From Chrysochromulina parva (Eukaryota; Haptophyta; Prymnesiales; Chrysochromulinaceae): 16,750 nt of DNA. Made by a program: the position numbers and the translations under genes. Every line of letters starts with the position of its first letter. The first letter of the stretch is position 1. Of this stretch, positions 7,213-15,583 are shown piece by piece. The notes beneath the pieces were generated by a model. It did not search any database. It was not told the origin of the DNA and worked only from the letters and a program-made list of their open reading frames with translations. Location: positions 1-16,750 of the forward strand of contig PJAB01001164.1 of the NCBI GenBank assembly GCA_002887195.1, given 5' to 3'.

Positions 7213-8769
7213 ATGGCTTCGACGCTCGCGCGGCTCGTCGAGTTTCGTGAGAAGCTCACGTCGCTGTCGCCGGCCTCGGGCTCGGCGATGCCATTCCGCG
7301 TGGTGCACTCTTCGGGCGGCGCGGCCGGCATCAAGTCGGTCACAAGTGAGGGCATGGGGTATGGGCTGCTCATCGCTGGCGTCGCGGTCGCCACGCAGCC
7401 GGAGGCGTCTGCCAGCTGGCGCGCCGCGCTCACCCTTGGCGAGGAGCTCTTCGCCGGCTGGCGCCGTATGTGCGAGATGTCCAAGGGCGGTTGCCAGGAG
7501 GACCCACACCTTTGGTGCGGCGGCCTCCTGAAGCGCGACGGCGTGAATTCGAAGGGCTTCACGGCGTGCCTGCCGTCGTGGCTCTTCGATGTCGGGGTCC
7601 GCACACAGGCTGCGACCGGCTCGGCCACCGACGGCGACGAGGACGCATTGCTTGGGCTTGTGCTGCTGACGGAGGCGACGAACGCGCAGCTGTGGGCACA
7701 GCACGAGCAGACGCTTAGCTGGACGTACGAGTCGCTGCGCGCGTTTCTCACCCACGGTGTCTCTTCGAACACTGACAGCGCCGGGCGGCGCGTCCCCAAG
7801 CTTGGCTCGTGCTGGGGGGGCTTTGATTGCAACAACCCGTCGTACGCAGCGCCCGGCCACTACCGTGCCTTTCGCGCCTTCATGGTGCGCCATGGGTCGG
7901 CGCTCGGGATTCCCCCGGAGGAGACCCTCGCGACGACGCGGGGCTGGGACGCGCTCATCGCGGGCTCGTACGCGCTGCTCGACGACGCGCAGTGCGAGAG
8001 CAGCGGTCTCGTTCCGAACTGGTGGCAGCCCGCAGGCCCCGAGCGCTGAGGACCTCTGATTGACTCTGATGGCCACTCATTACGATTGAGTGCGTCCCTC
8101 ATCAGGTGGCAGCCCGCAGGCCCCGAGCGACCCCGAGGCCTCCCTGGGTGCAACGCTTCTGGAACGGCGGCAGACGAATTTGGTGCCGAGGCGGCGCGCG
8201 CTACGTGGCGTGTGGTGCTCGACGCCCTATGGTCGTCAAGCCCCGATGCGAGCCGCTTTGCCGCCCGCGTGACACGCCAGCTCACCGCGCGCTTTGACCA
8301 GAGCGCACCGGGCCACACGGGCTTTCAGAATCTGGAGATCGACCCGAGCTGCACGGCGGTGACGAGCGTGCACTCGGACTGGTACTGGAACGCTTTCATC
8401 TTCGGGCCGCTCTCGACGGCGCTCGTGCTCCCGCTGCCCGCCGGCGCCGGCGCCACGCCCGTCGAGCATCGCGAGCAGCAGCAGCACGAGCGTCGACAGC
8501 AGCAGGCGCTTGATACGCTCGCGGAGCGTGCCGCTTCAATGGCGATCTCGTCGTACTTTTCGGGAGCGTGGATCACGATCACGACGCTGACGCTCAACGG
8601 CGACCTCGCGCGCGCGTGTGCGCGCCTCTTTGCGGGCGACCGCGGCGCGTGCCCCGCCGAGCGACGCCTGATGCCGACCGGCTGGGCCAAGCGCAAGGAC
8701 ACCAATCCTTTCAAGCGAGCCAGTGCCAGACGGATGCTCAATGAGACAGCGGTGTACCAAGGAAGGTAA
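7213..8769 (+). CDS. Glycoside hydrolase family 8-like protein, two exons (7213-8021, 8106-8769)
   Basis: The joined product is 490 residues. GH8 enzymes are inverting hydrolases of beta-1,4 glucans, xylans or chitosan with an (alpha/alpha)6 barrel. Seen here: TSEGMGYGLLIA with E46 at the place of the family's general acid (SEGQGYG), ATDGDED (D140, D142, D144) matching the substrate-binding ATDGD block, WGGFDCNNPSYAAPGHYRAF, GLVPNWW, and after the intron FGAEAARATWR, then a final helical stretch. In the last block the usual catalytic-base Asp (Y-x-x-D-A-x-R) is Glu (E298). No signal peptide is visible from the ATG at 7213, which is the first AUG; the frame extends to 7153 only with a TTG. Read without splicing, exon 1 ends at a TGA (8047-8049) and loses the last barrel helices. 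The family call is good; substrate and activity are open. Confidence 0.8.
8021..8129 (+). repeat. 25-bp exact direct repeat spanning both intron borders
   Basis: Bases 8021-8045 and 8105-8129 are identical. The first copy is the last exon-1 base plus the start of the intron; the second is the last intron base plus the start of exon 2. The spacing is 84 bp. Similarity continues about 12 further bases with one gap (8046-8057 against 8133-8143), so the duplicated block was probably longer and has decayed. Confidence 0.9.
8022..8105 (+). other. Predicted 84-bp GT-AG intron in the GH8 gene
   Basis: The intron begins GTGGCA and ends CCTCATCAG. It contains an in-frame TGA, and its removal joins two open segments that carry consecutive GH8 blocks. 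Its length is a multiple of three, so both exons read in the same frame. Because its ends lie in a direct repeat, sliding the excision by any amount within the repeat gives the same mRNA, but only this placement has GT and AG ends. The interior holds a 6-bp inverted repeat (CACTCA/TGAGTG around a 7-base loop) and CTCTGAT twice. The donor is weak relative to GTRAGT. Confidence 0.75.
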
Positions 8770-8862
8770 AAGGAGCCACCGTTTTCGGTTCATGGTGGTA
8801 CCGGTACGTGTGAGTGAAGTGGTTGTTGAGTTCATGAGTTACACAGGCCGGCTGCGTGTTGT

Positions 8863-8874
8863 GTTAACGTTCAC
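8863..8874. promoter_or_regulatory. GTTAACGTTCAC motif upstream of the exonuclease gene
   Basis: This differs at one base from the palindrome at 7101-7112 and shares the core AACGTTCAC. It lies in the 147-bp spacer between the GH8 stop and the exonuclease start, where the promoter must be unless the two genes are co-transcribed. Confidence 0.3.
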
Positions 8875-8916
8875 AGCTCCCAAACTGCATCATCTTCCTA
8901 CTAGACCCCAGCGCAA

Positions 8917-10215
8917 ATGTCGCAACCTATCATTCCTCACGTCTGCGATCACTTTCTTCAGGGGCGCTGCCGCAACGGCGTCAACTGCCGATACAGCCAC
9001 ATCGTGCAGGCTGGGCCGCCGCACCCTGCCGACCCGCGCCGCCCACTGCCGCCTCCGCCGACCATGGCGCCGTTCAATATGGGTCCGATGGGCATCGCAC
9101 TGCCACCAGTGGTCGGCCCACTGCCACTGCCTCCACTGCCGCCCGGACCGCCGCCAGCGTCAGCACGGGTGCAGCCGTTGCCGCCGCCAACTGCGATGCC
9201 GACTCAGCTCGATGCGCGGCCGCCGTGTATGTTCTTTGCCAAAGGAAACTGCCGCGATGGCGACAAATGCCGGTTCAGCCATGTTCTTGTGGCGCCGCCG
9301 CCGCCGAATGTCGGCCGTCAACCGTCCTCGGGCGAATCGCCACCGCCGCCACCACCAGGGTCGTCGCTTCTGCAGCCGCCTTCTGTGCCGCCGCCGGCAG
9401 TTGCGCCCGCTGCCGCTCCGCCAGCTGACTCTCGCCCGCTGTGCACCTTTTTCGCCAAGGGCAACTGCCGCGACGGGGCCGGCTGCCGCTTCAGGCACAC
9501 CATCGGGCCGACAAGTGCTGTGCGCGCCGCGCCGCCGCCGACCGTAGTCACCCTGTCGCCGGACCTACCGGTAGTGTCCATCGACGTCGAGTGCGTAGCG
9601 ACTGGAGTGCAGCACCATGACCGTTCCGTGGCGCAGATCTCTCTTATCGACTCGAGTTGCATGCCCCGTCTCAACCTGTACGTGCGGCCGGAGCGGCCGG
9701 TCGCGTCGTACCTGACGCCCCTCACCGGCGTCACAGCTGAGCTCCTCGCGGCGCAAGGTGTGCCACTGAGCCTGGCGATGGCGACGCTGCGCGCGGCGCT
9801 TCCGAGGAATGCGGTGCTCGTCGGCCAAAACATCGCCAAGGACGTCGAGTGGCTCGGGCTTGTTGAGGGCGTCGACTTTGGGCAGATGGTCGACCTCGCC
9901 GCCCTCCTGCGCTGCTGGAATCCCAATTTTGGCTCGTACACGTATGCGGCGCAGGACCACTACGCGAGCGTGTGGCTGGGGGTCCAACGCACCGAAGCCG
10001 ACGCGCACGATGCCGTCGCCGATGCGGTCATCTCGATGCGCCTCTTCCACGCATACACGGCCATCCAGCACGACGCCACCGCGGTGGCTGCCATGGCCGA
10101 GCGCGTGCTCGCGACGACGCCCAAGCCCTCCTTTGCAAAGCTCCACCCCGAGTTTGAGGGGTGCTGCATGGGCAACCGGCAGACGTGCAAGTGCGGCGCT
10201 CCGTTTTTCTCGTGA
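8917..10215 (+). CDS. Triple CCCH zinc finger-DEDDh 3'-5' exonuclease fusion
   Basis: The predicted 432-residue protein probably binds RNA through its fingers and trims it from the 3' end. Three C-x7-C-x5-C-x3-H fingers are at 10-28, 104-122 and 176-194, separated by Pro-rich linkers; fingers 2 and 3 are near copies (FFAKGNCRDG in both), suggesting internal duplication. An RNase T/REXO4/ISG20-type exonuclease domain follows at about 218-385 with the complete DEDDh set: D223 and E225 (DVEC), D309 (AKDVEW), H364 and D369 (H-x4-D). The last 20 residues hold a Cys-rich motif (CC at 416-417, C-K-C at 424-426) ending GAPFFS, perhaps a further metal site. All catalytic residues are present, so activity is expected. 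Substrate could be mRNA or small structured RNA; the family does not settle it. The ATG is the first in frame, 147 bp after the GH8 stop. Confidence 0.88.
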   Translation: MSQPIIPHVCDHFLQGRCRNGVNCRYSHIVQAGPPHPADPRRPLPPPPTMAPFNMGPMGIALPPVVGPLPLPPLPPGPPPASARVQPLPPPTAMPTQLDARPPCMFFAKGNCRDGDKCRFSHVLVAPPPPNVGRQPSSGESPPPPPPGSSLLQPPSVPPPAVAPAAAPPADSRPLCTFFAKGNCRDGAGCRFRHTIGPTSAVRAAPPPTVVTLSPDLPVVSIDVECVATGVQHHDRSVAQISLIDSSCMPRLNLYVRPERPVASYLTPLTGVTAELLAAQGVPLSLAMATLRAALPRNAVLVGQNIAKDVEWLGLVEGVDFGQMVDLAALLRCWNPNFGSYTYAAQDHYASVWLGVQRTEADAHDAVADAVISMRLFHAYTAIQHDATAVAAMAERVLATTPKPSFAKLHPEFEGCCMGNRQTCKCGAPFFS

Positions 10216-10219
10216 GAGC

Positions 10220-10345
10220 CGAGCGCTGCCAGGGGCGGAGGTGGCACCCGCGAGCGCCGTGGTGGGGGCGCCTTCGAGCGCCGTGACGGGCGCATCATCG
10301 AGCGCCGTGGCGACGTACCCACGAGCGCCGTAGAGGGCGTGCACT
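10220..10345 (+). repeat. 24-bp minisatellite just after the exonuclease stop codon
   Basis: The core CGAGCGCCGT starts at 10251, 10275, 10299 and 10322 (spacing 24, 24, 23), with a diverged copy (CGAGCGCTG) at 10220. It begins five bases after the stop and so lies in the 3' UTR or spacer. In another frame it reads as an 8-residue Ser-Ala-Val repeat, open until 10333. The 14-base remainders differ between copies, so only the core is conserved. Confidence 0.8.
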
Positions 10346-10525
10346 CGGGGGAGGTGCGGAGTTTCGCGTTCACGGCAAAAGGACAGTAAAGTTCCCGAGT
10401 TCATGGCGGAGTGAGCGCGGGAACCGCGACGAAACTGACTGAAAGTTGTAAGTTCACGATCGTCGCCGACCAGCGTTGCGTCCCTAGCAAGCCAACGGCA
10501 AATTCCTTCTCCACATCGTCGCGGA

Positions 10526-13500
10526 ATGGCTGACGACCTCTCGGCTTGGCTCTCGGATATCGCGACCAAGGACCAGTACCTGCGCTCGGCCGGAGCCGCG
10601 GTGGCCGTCGACTCGTCGGTGCTGCCACCCGTGCGTGGCGAGAAGGCTTTTCCTCCCGCCAAGAAGCCTCAGGCAGCACCTACCAAGGCTGCTGCGCCTC
10701 CGCCCAAGCCGGCGGCGCCTCCACCCAAGCCCAAGGACGAGGCAGCCATCTGGGACGCGGATGAGCTCACTCCTGTACCGGGCGCCCCGTCGGCTCCTCC
10801 GGTGGCGCCGTCCAATGCTGCCGCTCCTGCCACCGCTCCCAGCAACAAGTACACTGCCAACAAGAGTGACACAAAGCCGCGACACATGCACGTTGAGTCA
10901 GGACGCGAGTACTTCAACAGGTGGGACGCGTTCGATGTCGAAGGCGAGGTCGCCAAGCTCGAGGAAACCCCCGCCAAAGACGCGCAGGACGAGGCCGACA
11001 TGCCCGCCGCCGACGGCCTGCCACCCGACCTGACGGCGGCAATGCTGGCCAAGATGCCAGCGGTCGAGGTGGAGCGGCGTGCGGTCAACGAGAAGAACAA
11101 GGGCAACGAGGCGTACAAGGCCAACGAGTACCGCACCGCCATCTCGCACTACACCTACTCGCTGCGCCTGCAGCAAAACAACGCTGTCGTGTACGCGAAT
11201 CGCGGCATGTGCTACCTGAAGCTGAAGAACTACCGGCAGTGCCTCGCCGACTGCACGGCGGCGATCCAGATCGACGACAGCTACACGAAGGCGTACTTGC
11301 GCCGCGGCATCGCGCACCGGCGCCTCTCACAGTCGTCTCAGGCCCTCAAGGACCTCGACATCGTGCTGCACCGCGAGCCACACAATTCGGAGGCGACGGA
11401 GCACCGGCGATGCGCACTCATCGAGTTGGAGAAGGCGGAGCGCGAGCGCAAGGAGGCGGAGGAGAAGGCGCCCAAGACGATCGCGGGTCGTTCCGCCTCG
11501 GGCAAGAAGTCCTCCGTCGTCATCGAGGAGGTCGACGGCGACGAGGACGATGAGGAGGAGGTACCGATCAAAAAGGCGAGCTCCAAGTCAGCTCCCAAGG
11601 TCGCAGAGGATCCGGCGGCAGCGGCGGTGCGTCGGCTTCAGGAAGAGGAGCGGGCCAAGGATGCGCGCGAGCGCGCGCGTGCCGAGCAGGCGGAGCGCAT
11701 CGGGCGCGAGCGCACCGGTCCCGCCGTGGACCCTCAGGCGAAGGAGGAGAGCGATGCACTCCTTGAGTCCCTTCAGATGATGAACATGGGCAGTGCGTTC
11801 TCGCAGGAGGTGAAGCCGAAGGCGCCCGAGAAGAAGCCGGAGGTGCCGCCCAAGCAGCCCGACAAGAAGGAGGCGCCGCCCGCCAAGCCGATGCGCCGCC
11901 TTGCGATCGAGGAGGACGAAGATGAGGACGAGGACGAGGAGGAGGTGCCGATCAAGCGCATGCCGAACGTCATCGACGGATTCGACCCGGCCAAAGCGTT
12001 TGGTGGCGCCAAGCCCGGTTGGGTCTTCAAGATGGGTGGGCACGGCCTTGGCTACTATCGGGAGGCCGCAGCCGCTCCGGCTGCCGCTGCCCCGGCCGCC
12101 GCCGCCGCACCCGCCGCCGCACCCGCGCCGGCTCCGACGATGAAGAAGCTCGCGATTATCGAGGACGATGACGAGGAGGAGGCGGCAAAGGCTCCGGCCC
12201 CGGCTGCCGCCAAGGGTGGCATGCGAAAGATGGCCATCGTCGAGGACGACGATGAGGAGGAGGAGGAGGCAAAGGCTCCAGCCCCGGCTGCCGCCAAGGG
12301 TGGCATGCGAAAGATGGCCATCGTCGAGGACGACGATGAGGAGGAGGAGGCGGCAAAGGCTCCGGCCCCGGCTGCCGCCAAGGGCGGCATGCGAAAGATG
12401 GCCATCGTCGAGGACGACGATGAGGAGGAGGAGGCGGCAAAGGCGCCGGCGCCGGCTGCCGCCAAGGGCGGCATGCGTAAGATGGCCATCGTCGAGGACG
12501 ACGATGAGGAGGAGGAGGCGGCAAAGGCGCCGGCCCCGGCTGCCGCCAAGGGCGGCATGCGAAAGATGGCCATCGTCGAGGACGACGATGAGGAGGCGCC
12601 GGAAGCGTCCAAGCCCGCCGCGCCCACCGGCGGCATGCGAAAGATGGCCATCGTCGAGGACGATGAGGAGGAGGAGGCGGAGGCGGAGGAGGTGCCCCTG
12701 AGTGAGGAGGCGGCGGCGGCGCTCTCCCGTGCGGATGCTCTACGTGAGGAGGGCAACACGCTGTTCAAGAGCGGCCAGTACGATCAGGCCATCGAGCTTT
12801 ACTCACAGGCTCTTGGCACCATCGAGGGTGAGTCGACGGCGGAGGTGGAGCTTGCGGCCAAGTGCCTCAACAACCGGGCGGCATGCGCGTGCCAGCTACA
12901 GCGCTACCGCGCCGCAGTGGACGACTGCACGAAGGTGCTCGCGCGTGCCCCGCGTGAGGCTAAGGCTCTGATGCGGCGCGGCTTTGCATACGAGTCGCTG
13001 GAGAAGTATGACGAGGCGCTCGCCGACATGCGGCTCGTGCAGAGCATCGAGGCATCGGCACAGGCGAGCGCCGCATGCATTCGTCTCGAACGGTTCGCGC
13101 GCCAGAAGGCGGCGCTCTCGGCGGCTGATGCCGCTGCGGCCGAGAAGAACCCGGCGGCCAAGGCCAAGGCGGCGGCCGACAAGGCGGCGGTCGAGGCTAA
13201 GGCGGCGGCCGACAAGGCGGCGGCCGAGGCTAAGGCGGCGGCCGAGGCTAAGGCGGCGGCCGACAGGGCGGCGGCCGACAAGATCGCAGCCGAGGCTAAG
13301 GCGGCGGCCGAGGCCAAAGCGGCGGCCGACAAGGCGGCAGCTGCACAGAAGAAGGCTCCTGCTGCGGCCGCCGCCTCGGCACCCACGCCCCCTCCGCCCG
13401 CGGTTGACGCGGAGGCCGCGGCCAAGGCGCTCGCAGCCAAGGAACGCGGTACCGCAGCCCTCAAAAAGGGCGAGTTTCGGGCGGCCGCCGAGGCGTACCG

Positions 13501-14452
13501 AGATGCTTCGAAGTTCGCGCCGTCAGATCACACGCACTATTCGAACCTCGCCCTGGCGCTGCTCAAGTATGGCCAGCCGCAGCATGCGGCGACCGCCGCG
13601 CGCCGGTGCATCGAGCTGGAGCCCAAATTCCTCAAGGGCCACTTCCGACTCGGCCAGGCGCTGCGGGCGAGCGGCGAGGTGCCAGCGGCGGTGGAGGCGC
13701 TGCAGGAGGCGCTGCGTCTTGCGCAGGCCGAAGGCGCCAAGGAGGCTTCCGAGGTAGCTAAAGAGCTGAGCGCATGCAAAGAGGAGGCGGCCAAGGCGGC
13801 AGCATCCAAGCCCACAGGGGCCAAGCCCACGGCGGCGGGCGGTGGGCCACATGGCATCTCGATCGTGCCCAACGCGGCCGATGATGATGTCGAGGAGATC
13901 TCGACCTCGCCGACGCGCGGCAAGCCGGGCACGATGAAGGTCATCAAGCCCGCGACCCTGAGCAGCTCGGCAGAGATCGAGCGTAAGGCAGCCGAAGTGG
14001 CAAAGCGCGCGGCCGAGATCGCCAAAGGTGCGCCCGGCAAGGGCAGCAGCCTCGCCGGCGCCAAGGCGAGCCTGTCTGCCTTCGAGCGCGAGTTCCAAGG
14101 GCTGTGGAAGCAGGGCAAGGGCGCCGCGAGCACACCCGCGAGCGTGCTGTGCGACCTGCTCAGCCAGCTGCCCGCGACGGCTGCCGAGATGAGCCGCTTC
14201 ATTGGCGAAGGGCTGAGCGAGGACTTACTCAGCGGGCTGGTGCTCGCGACAGCGCAGGCTGCCGAGCCGCCCGTGACGGCGGCTGCGCGCCTGTGCGCGC
14301 TCACGGCAGTGCGACGCTTCGACATGTGCTGGATGTTTGTGGGCAAGCAGGAGAAGGCGGCAGCGACGGCCGTGCTTGCCTCGGCCAGCGGAGGTGAGCT
14401 CGCCGACGAGGTGGCGGCTGCCGCCAAGAGATATGGCGTGCAGCTCGCGTGA
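10526..14452 (+). CDS. SPAG1-like TPR co-chaperone with RPAP3_C domain (dynein arm assembly factor)
   Basis: The predicted 1308-residue cytoplasmic protein most likely works with R2TP/HSP90 in assembling axonemal dynein arms. The N-terminus [16 protein letters not shown] and [13 protein letters not shown] (130-142) match the start of SPAG1/RPAP3-type proteins. TPR block 1 is at about 188-295 ([16 protein letters not shown]), block 2 at 732-862 ([16 protein letters not shown]) and block 3 at 965-1071 ([16 protein letters not shown]). The RPAP3_C domain is at 1183-1300 ([29 protein letters not shown]). Three TPR blocks plus this domain point to SPAG1 rather than the two-block RPAP3. Unusual parts are an array of 28-residue basic-acidic repeats (539-715) and a long Ala/Lys/Glu helix (877-942), which make it longer than human SPAG1. 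The start (gcggaATGG) is the first ATG; no intron is needed. It implies motile cilia. Confidence 0.88.
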   Translation: MADDLSAWLSDIATKDQYLRSAGAAVAVDSSVLPPVRGEKAFPPAKKPQAAPTKAAAPPPKPAAPPPKPKDEAAIWDADELTPVPGAPSAPPVAPSNAAAPATAPSNKYTANKSDTKPRHMHVESGREYFNRWDAFDVEGEVAKLEETPAKDAQDEADMPAADGLPPDLTAAMLAKMPAVEVERRAVNEKNKGNEAYKANEYRTAISHYTYSLRLQQNNAVVYANRGMCYLKLKNYRQCLADCTAAIQIDDSYTKAYLRRGIAHRRLSQSSQALKDLDIVLHREPHNSEATEHRRCALIELEKAERERKEAEEKAPKTIAGRSASGKKSSVVIEEVDGDEDDEEEVPIKKASSKSAPKVAEDPAAAAVRRLQEEERAKDARERARAEQAERIGRERTGPAVDPQAKEESDALLESLQMMNMGSAFSQEVKPKAPEKKPEVPPKQPDKKEAPPAKPMRRLAIEEDEDEDEDEEEVPIKRMPNVIDGFDPAKAFGGAKPGWVFKMGGHGLGYYREAAAAPAAAAPAAAAAPAAAPAPAPTMKKLAIIEDDDEEEAAKAPAPAAAKGGMRKMAIVEDDDEEEEEAKAPAPAAAKGGMRKMAIVEDDDEEEEAAKAPAPAAAKGGMRKMAIVEDDDEEEEAAKAPAPAAAKGGMRKMAIVEDDDEEEEAAKAPAPAAAKGGMRKMAIVEDDDEEAPEASKPAAPTGGMRKMAIVEDDEEEEAEAEEVPLSEEAAAALSRADALREEGNTLFKSGQYDQAIELYSQALGTIEGESTAEVELAAKCLNNRAACACQLQRYRAAVDDCTKVLARAPREAKALMRRGFAYESLEKYDEALADMRLVQSIEASAQASAACIRLERFARQKAALSAADAAAAEKNPAAKAKAAADKAAVEAKAAADKAAAEAKAAAEAKAAADRAAADKIAAEAKAAAEAKAAADKAAAAQKKAPAAAAASAPTPPPPAVDAEAAAKALAAKERGTAALKKGEFRAAAEAYRDASKFAPSDHTHYSNLALALLKYGQPQHAATAARRCIELEPKFLKGHFRLGQALRASGEVPAAVEALQEALRLAQAEGAKEASEVAKELSACKEEAAKAAASKPTGAKPTAAGGGPHGISIVPNAADDDVEEISTSPTRGKPGTMKVIKPATLSSSAEIERKAAEVAKRAAEIAKGAPGKGSSLAGAKASLSAFEREFQGLWKQGKGAASTPASVLCDLLSQLPATAAEMSRFIGEGLSEDLLSGLVLATAQAAEPPVTAAARLCALTAVRRFDMCWMFVGKQEKAAATAVLASASGGELADEVAAAAKRYGVQLA
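12140..12666 (+). repeat. 84-bp coding tandem repeat (28 residues) in the SPAG1-like gene
   Basis: Units carry [17 protein letters not shown] followed by [10 protein letters not shown]. The repeated Met codons start at 12140 (diverged, MKKLAIIED), 12221, 12305, 12389, 12473, 12557 and 12635, spacing 81, 84, 84, 84, 84, 78. The central units are almost identical in DNA, including silent sites, so the array is young or homogenised. Related single motifs lie upstream at 11513 ([20 protein letters not shown]) and 11891 (MRRLAIEED followed by acidic residues and VPIKR). Confidence 0.9.
13156..13350 (+). repeat. Ala/Lys/Glu-rich coding repeat in the SPAG1-like gene
   Basis: Irregular units of 18, 33 and 48 bp encode [15 protein letters not shown] sequence with an 11-residue rhythm. 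This predicts one long single helix linking TPR blocks 2 and 3. Slippage within GCGGCGGCC-rich DNA would explain the irregular lengths. Confidence 0.75.
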
Positions 14453-14884
14453 GCGAGATACGGCGCGTAGGCTAGGGAGGGCGCGTCCTCCTTGCAAGAG
14501 CGTGCAAGGGCGTAACAGCTGGATGTGACGCATGCTCGTCCGTGGAGGACTGGAGGTGGTGAACGATGGTCGATGCCAGGTCGCAGATGGTGCGGTGGCT
14601 GGCGGCTTTAGGAGCGACGGTGAGACAGACATTCGCCCTCAGGCGTGTGTGCGTCGGCCCGGTGACTTTGGTCGGTCGATTTTAAAACAAGCTTGCATGT
14701 CCGTTGAGTACTGCGCGAACGAGAAGTTGCGAAAGGTAGCTTTCGCCTTTCCTCCTCAGCGCGCCCCCCGCGGCGGCCCTCCTTCCGGCGCGACACTTTC
14801 TGCGGGCACTGGGGCGGGTGCGAAGTGGAGTTCATCATCATGCGGCCGGACGACGTGCCGCATCCGGCGCGGTGCCGACGGAGC
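14453..14884. other. Convergent intergenic region
   Basis: About 430 bp between the stop of the SPAG1-like gene (+) and the stop of the unrecognised gene (-). It should contain both 3' UTRs. An A/T-rich patch (GATTTTAAAACAAGC) lies near 14680. I see no RNA gene or supported open frame. Confidence 0.5.
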
Positions 14885-15445
14885 TCACGCGCCGCGGCTG
14901 AATGTGAAGGCCGCCGACATTTCGACGGAGCCTGCGCGGCCGTGCTGGCCGTCCTCGCCGGGCAGGCTCGCCGCGTAGTCGGGCAGGACGACGTCGCGGA
15001 AGAAGTCGTGGATCGCGGCCTTGCCGCCCGCGGCAACGACCGCCGGGACGAGCGTAAGCGGCAAGAGAACGAGGAGCGGGCCGCCCAAGTGCTCGGTAAC
15101 ACACTTGTCGAAGAAGCGCGCAGCCTCGGCCGCGCGTGGCGCGACGAGCATCATCATGGGCATGTGCTCGTAGGCGGTGCACGCGCACACCTGCGCGGGG
15201 AGGACGGCGTGGCCGCCGAGCGCGTCCTCGCGCAGCGTCGTGAGCATCGAGCAGAGCACCTCGATGGTCGACTGGCCGTCGGGGTGCGGGTTGTAGTGGT
15301 CGGCCGTGGACACGTTGAGCACGAGGATCTCGCTGCCCTGCGCCGCGGCGTGGCCCACCGAGTACATGAAGCAGAGCTCGTTGTTCGGGTCCAGGACGCA
15401 ATTCACGCGGACCGTGCCGCAGGGCGGGACGTCATTGTTGACCAT
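14885..15445 (-). CDS. Unrecognised 186-residue protein
   Basis: I do not recognise the family. The frame is supported by strongly GC-biased third codon positions, a good start context (gaaaATGG) and a position head-to-head with UDP-glucose dehydrogenase, 138 bp away. The protein has eight Cys (9, 16, 25, 65, 87, 89, 115 and one further possible miscount excluded), an early block VLDPNNELCFMYSVGH (17-32), ILVLNVS (40-46) and a hydrophobic run of about 20 residues (GGPLLVLLPLTLVPAVVAAG, 121-140) that could be a membrane segment or a buried strand-helix pair. The C-terminal third is less ordered. No signal peptide is seen. The alternation of beta-like strands suggests a small soluble alpha/beta domain. 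A longer open frame on the plus strand over the same bases is Arg-rich and looks like its shadow. Confidence 0.6.
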   Translation of the reverse strand: MVNNDVPPCGTVRVNCVLDPNNELCFMYSVGHAAAQGSEILVLNVSTADHYNPHPDGQSTIEVLCSMLTTLREDALGGHAVLPAQVCACTAYEHMPMMMLVAPRAAEAARFFDKCVTEHLGGPLLVLLPLTLVPAVVAAGGKAAIHDFFRDVVLPDYAASLPGEDGQHGRAGSVEMSAAFTFSRGA

Positions 15446-15583
15446 TTTCGTGAGAGCTGCGCGGGAATCGCGGCGGGAGCGGCGCGAAGACGGCGCGAAT
15501 GTAGAGTTTACTTACCAGTTACTCGCATGCAAAGGGACACACGCTTTGAAACTGCCTTCCATTATATTTTCGCGTCGCGGTGA
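15446..15583. promoter_or_regulatory. 138-bp divergent (probably bidirectional) promoter
   Basis: The spacer separates the start codons of the unrecognised minus-strand gene and UDP-glucose dehydrogenase, so both promoters and both 5' leaders must fit here. The half nearer the minus-strand gene is GC-rich; the half nearer the dehydrogenase has AT-rich words, including ATTATATTTT at 15561-15570, which lies too close to the ATG (about 14 bp) to be an ordinary TATA box unless the leader is very short. Confidence 0.6.

Noticed and set aside
8047..8049. Reading the GH8 gene as two separate genes or a pseudogene
   Set aside because: The stop lies in a segment with GT-AG ends whose removal restores the frame and joins consecutive family blocks; a disrupting duplication stays possible until RNA is seen.
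7168..8076. 302-codon minus-strand frame opposite GH8 exon 1
   Set aside because: Arg-rich antisense shadow in GC-rich DNA; the plus strand carries the GH8 motifs.
12140..12666. CRISPR-like regular array
   Set aside because: Units are contiguous and coding, with no unique spacers, inside a eukaryotic TPR gene.
12055..12768. 237-codon minus-strand frame with Ser-rich repeats
   Set aside because: Antisense of the 84-bp coding repeat; the repeat length keeps all frames open.
14825..15583. 252-codon plus-strand frame over the unrecognised minus-strand gene
   Set aside because: It is Arg/His-rich with no domain-like order; the minus frame has better start context and GC-rich third positions.
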